Shown here: positions 62,755 through 64,000 of the stretch, in pieces
Position numbering within the stretch: the first letter of the stretch is position 1
How the letters are laid out: every line of letters begins with the position of its first letter
Origin: Vicugna pacos
Taxonomy: Eukaryota; Chordata; Mammalia; Artiodactyla; Camelidae
Direction: 5' to 3'
Length of the DNA: 64,000 nt
NCBI RefSeq assembly: GCF_048564905.1
Contig: NC_133012.1
Coordinates: 15,781,646 to 15,845,645, forward strand
Translations under genes and position numbers: made by a program
Notes under the pieces: model-generated
The model's database searches: none
What the model was told of the DNA's origin: nothing
What the model saw: only the letters and a program-made list of their open reading frames with translations

Positions 62755-62910
62755 AGGGGCACAAATTGGAGTTAGAAGATTTAGCTTTGACACCTAGATA
62801 TGTTTTCATTGATTTGACCTGTTTAGATCTCAGTTTCTCTTTTATAAAATTAGTTTGTTAGCTCTCATGGGGTTGTTGTGAGGGCAAAATAGAGGATACT
62901 ATTACTCACG
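62755..62910 (+). mobile_element. MIR SINE fragment
   Basis: CTGTTTAGATCTCAGTTTCTC, ATAAAATTAGTTTGTTAGCTCTCATGGGGTTGTTGTGAGG match the MIR core. Confidence 0.65.
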
Positions 62911-63650
62911 TTCTTATGATTGGTGTGTGAGCTCATGTTTGCAACTGCTGATATCACTCAATTCCCTTTCCACTGGCCTGTGAACTTGAGGCCAAGGAAA
63001 GACTTACTTTCCCAAAACATCATTCCCTCGGTCCACCAAGGCCTGCCATCCCTCCTCATGTCAGCCTTTCAGTTCACACCTGAACTGTTCGATGAGCTGA
63101 TCAGTGATCTCTCCACTTGTAATCCCCTATCTATTAAAAAAATTGAGTATGCATGCCTAACATTTATTATAAATTATATATATGTATCTCATCAGAGTGC
63201 TGATATATTACAATAAACTATACACAAAATTAGAAAAGGATAAGATTTTAAAATAGACAGAGAGCTAGATAGAAGTTCCCATTTCTTTTCCCCGTAGCCA
63301 CCACATCCCCTCTGGTGCCAAGAAACAACCCCATTCCTCTTAGTGGTCTTTAGTATAAAAGAATTTTCTATTGCTGAAAAGTTAAAAGGCAAAAATAAGT
63401 GCCACTTTTATGTAAATACCTAGAGTTGCCTATTTTAACGATTTGGCATTCTAGGTAAAGTATAAGGTTTCCATTGAAATGCATGTAACCTGGAAGCAAC
63501 CCTTTAAATATTGATTTAACTGGTTCATTTCATCCAGAAGGATATGGATGAATTTTTTTTAACCATCTACAATGTGCTTTTTCCAACAGAAGCAATTTAA
63601 TTCTCAGTGAACAATGACTGGATGTCTTACAAATTTAACTCAGTTCTTGG
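62911..63650. other. Intergenic, no gene seen
   Basis: A 98-codon plus-strand frame (62920-63216) has no recognisable family and no supporting context. Confidence 0.5.
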
Positions 63651-64000
63651 TGTCAGATCCCAGAGGTTGAGCGCTCAGTCTCACAGTGCCTCCCCCACTT
63701 TGGATGCCAAACTCAGGTCCAGGTTGTTACCTGTGTTTCTGACCAACCGCCTATAAATTGGAGGTTCCCACGACTCCCTCGTTGGGTTTGATTAACTCAC
63801 TAGAGAGGTTCACAGAACTCAGGGAAATATTAACTTACGTTTATCAGTTTATTATAAGCTTAGGTTATAAAACTCTTTTAAATGCAAAGGATGACATAGC
63901 TAAAAATAAAAAGCATAGGAAAATTTTATTTACTAAGATGTAAAAGTAGTGGATTTAATAATAGAGATGTTACCATCAAAGCAGGCAATTCAGAAAATAT
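63651..64000 (+). mobile_element. LTR-like fossil (ERVL/MaLR type?), cut by window edge
   Basis: Begins TGTCAGATCCCAGAGG and includes ATTAACTCACTAGAGAGG, TTCACAGAACTCAGGG and GTTTATCAGTTTATTATAA, a pattern I recognise from an old mammalian LTR family. The subfamily is not resolved. It appears non-coding and decayed, and continues past the right edge. Confidence 0.5.

Noticed and set aside
62920-63216. 98-codon plus-strand frame as an FGL1 or other exon
   Set aside because: No fibrinogen-like motif or other family resemblance and no matching splice context.

Overview
This window is mammalian nuclear DNA, most likely from a camelid (camel, llama or alpaca). Two tRNA-derived SINEs at 19050-19221 and 32869-32968 match the camelid Vic-1 type as I remember it. 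Several L1 3' tails have the form I associate with Cetartiodactyla. The rest of the repeat content (L2, MIR, MER2, old L1M, LTR fossils) is typical of placental mammals. This assignment is from memory of the families, without a search.

The only protein-coding gene I can support is MTUS1 (microtubule-associated tumour suppressor 1, long ATIP3-type isoform), read on the minus strand. A 2236-bp exon at 20858-23093 carries the start codon and 694 codons. A second coding exon of 196 bp at 15927-16122 continues the protein in frame (694 residues end in phase 0; the next exon adds 65 residues plus one base). Both have good GT/AG splice sites. A CpG island at about 56.45-57.5 kb, with a strong minus-strand donor at 56696/56695, is the likely promoter and non-coding first exon, giving a first intron of about 33.6 kb. 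The remaining coding exons, including the C-terminal coiled coil, must lie left of base 1; I did not find them in 1-15926.

Layout: 1-15926 is intron with L2, L1, MIR and a short CpG-dense patch at 9.6-9.76 kb. 15927-23093 holds the two coding exons and a 4.7-kb intron containing an L2 tract and a Vic-1 SINE. 23094-56695 is the first intron, with L1 fragments, a Tigger-type MER2 element interrupted by a Vic-1 SINE, a solo class-I LTR fossil, L2 and MIR. 56.4-57.5 kb is the promoter island. 58-64 kb is 5' flanking DNA with an L1 fragment, a TA/GA microsatellite and the start of another LTR fossil at the right edge.

I saw no rRNA, functional tRNA, CRISPR or clearly novel system. The points most worth following are the intronic CpG patch with an NRF1-like site and splice donor, the upstream ORF before the MTUS1 start, the nested MER2/SINE insertion and a 25-bp perfect hairpin at 60.1 kb.
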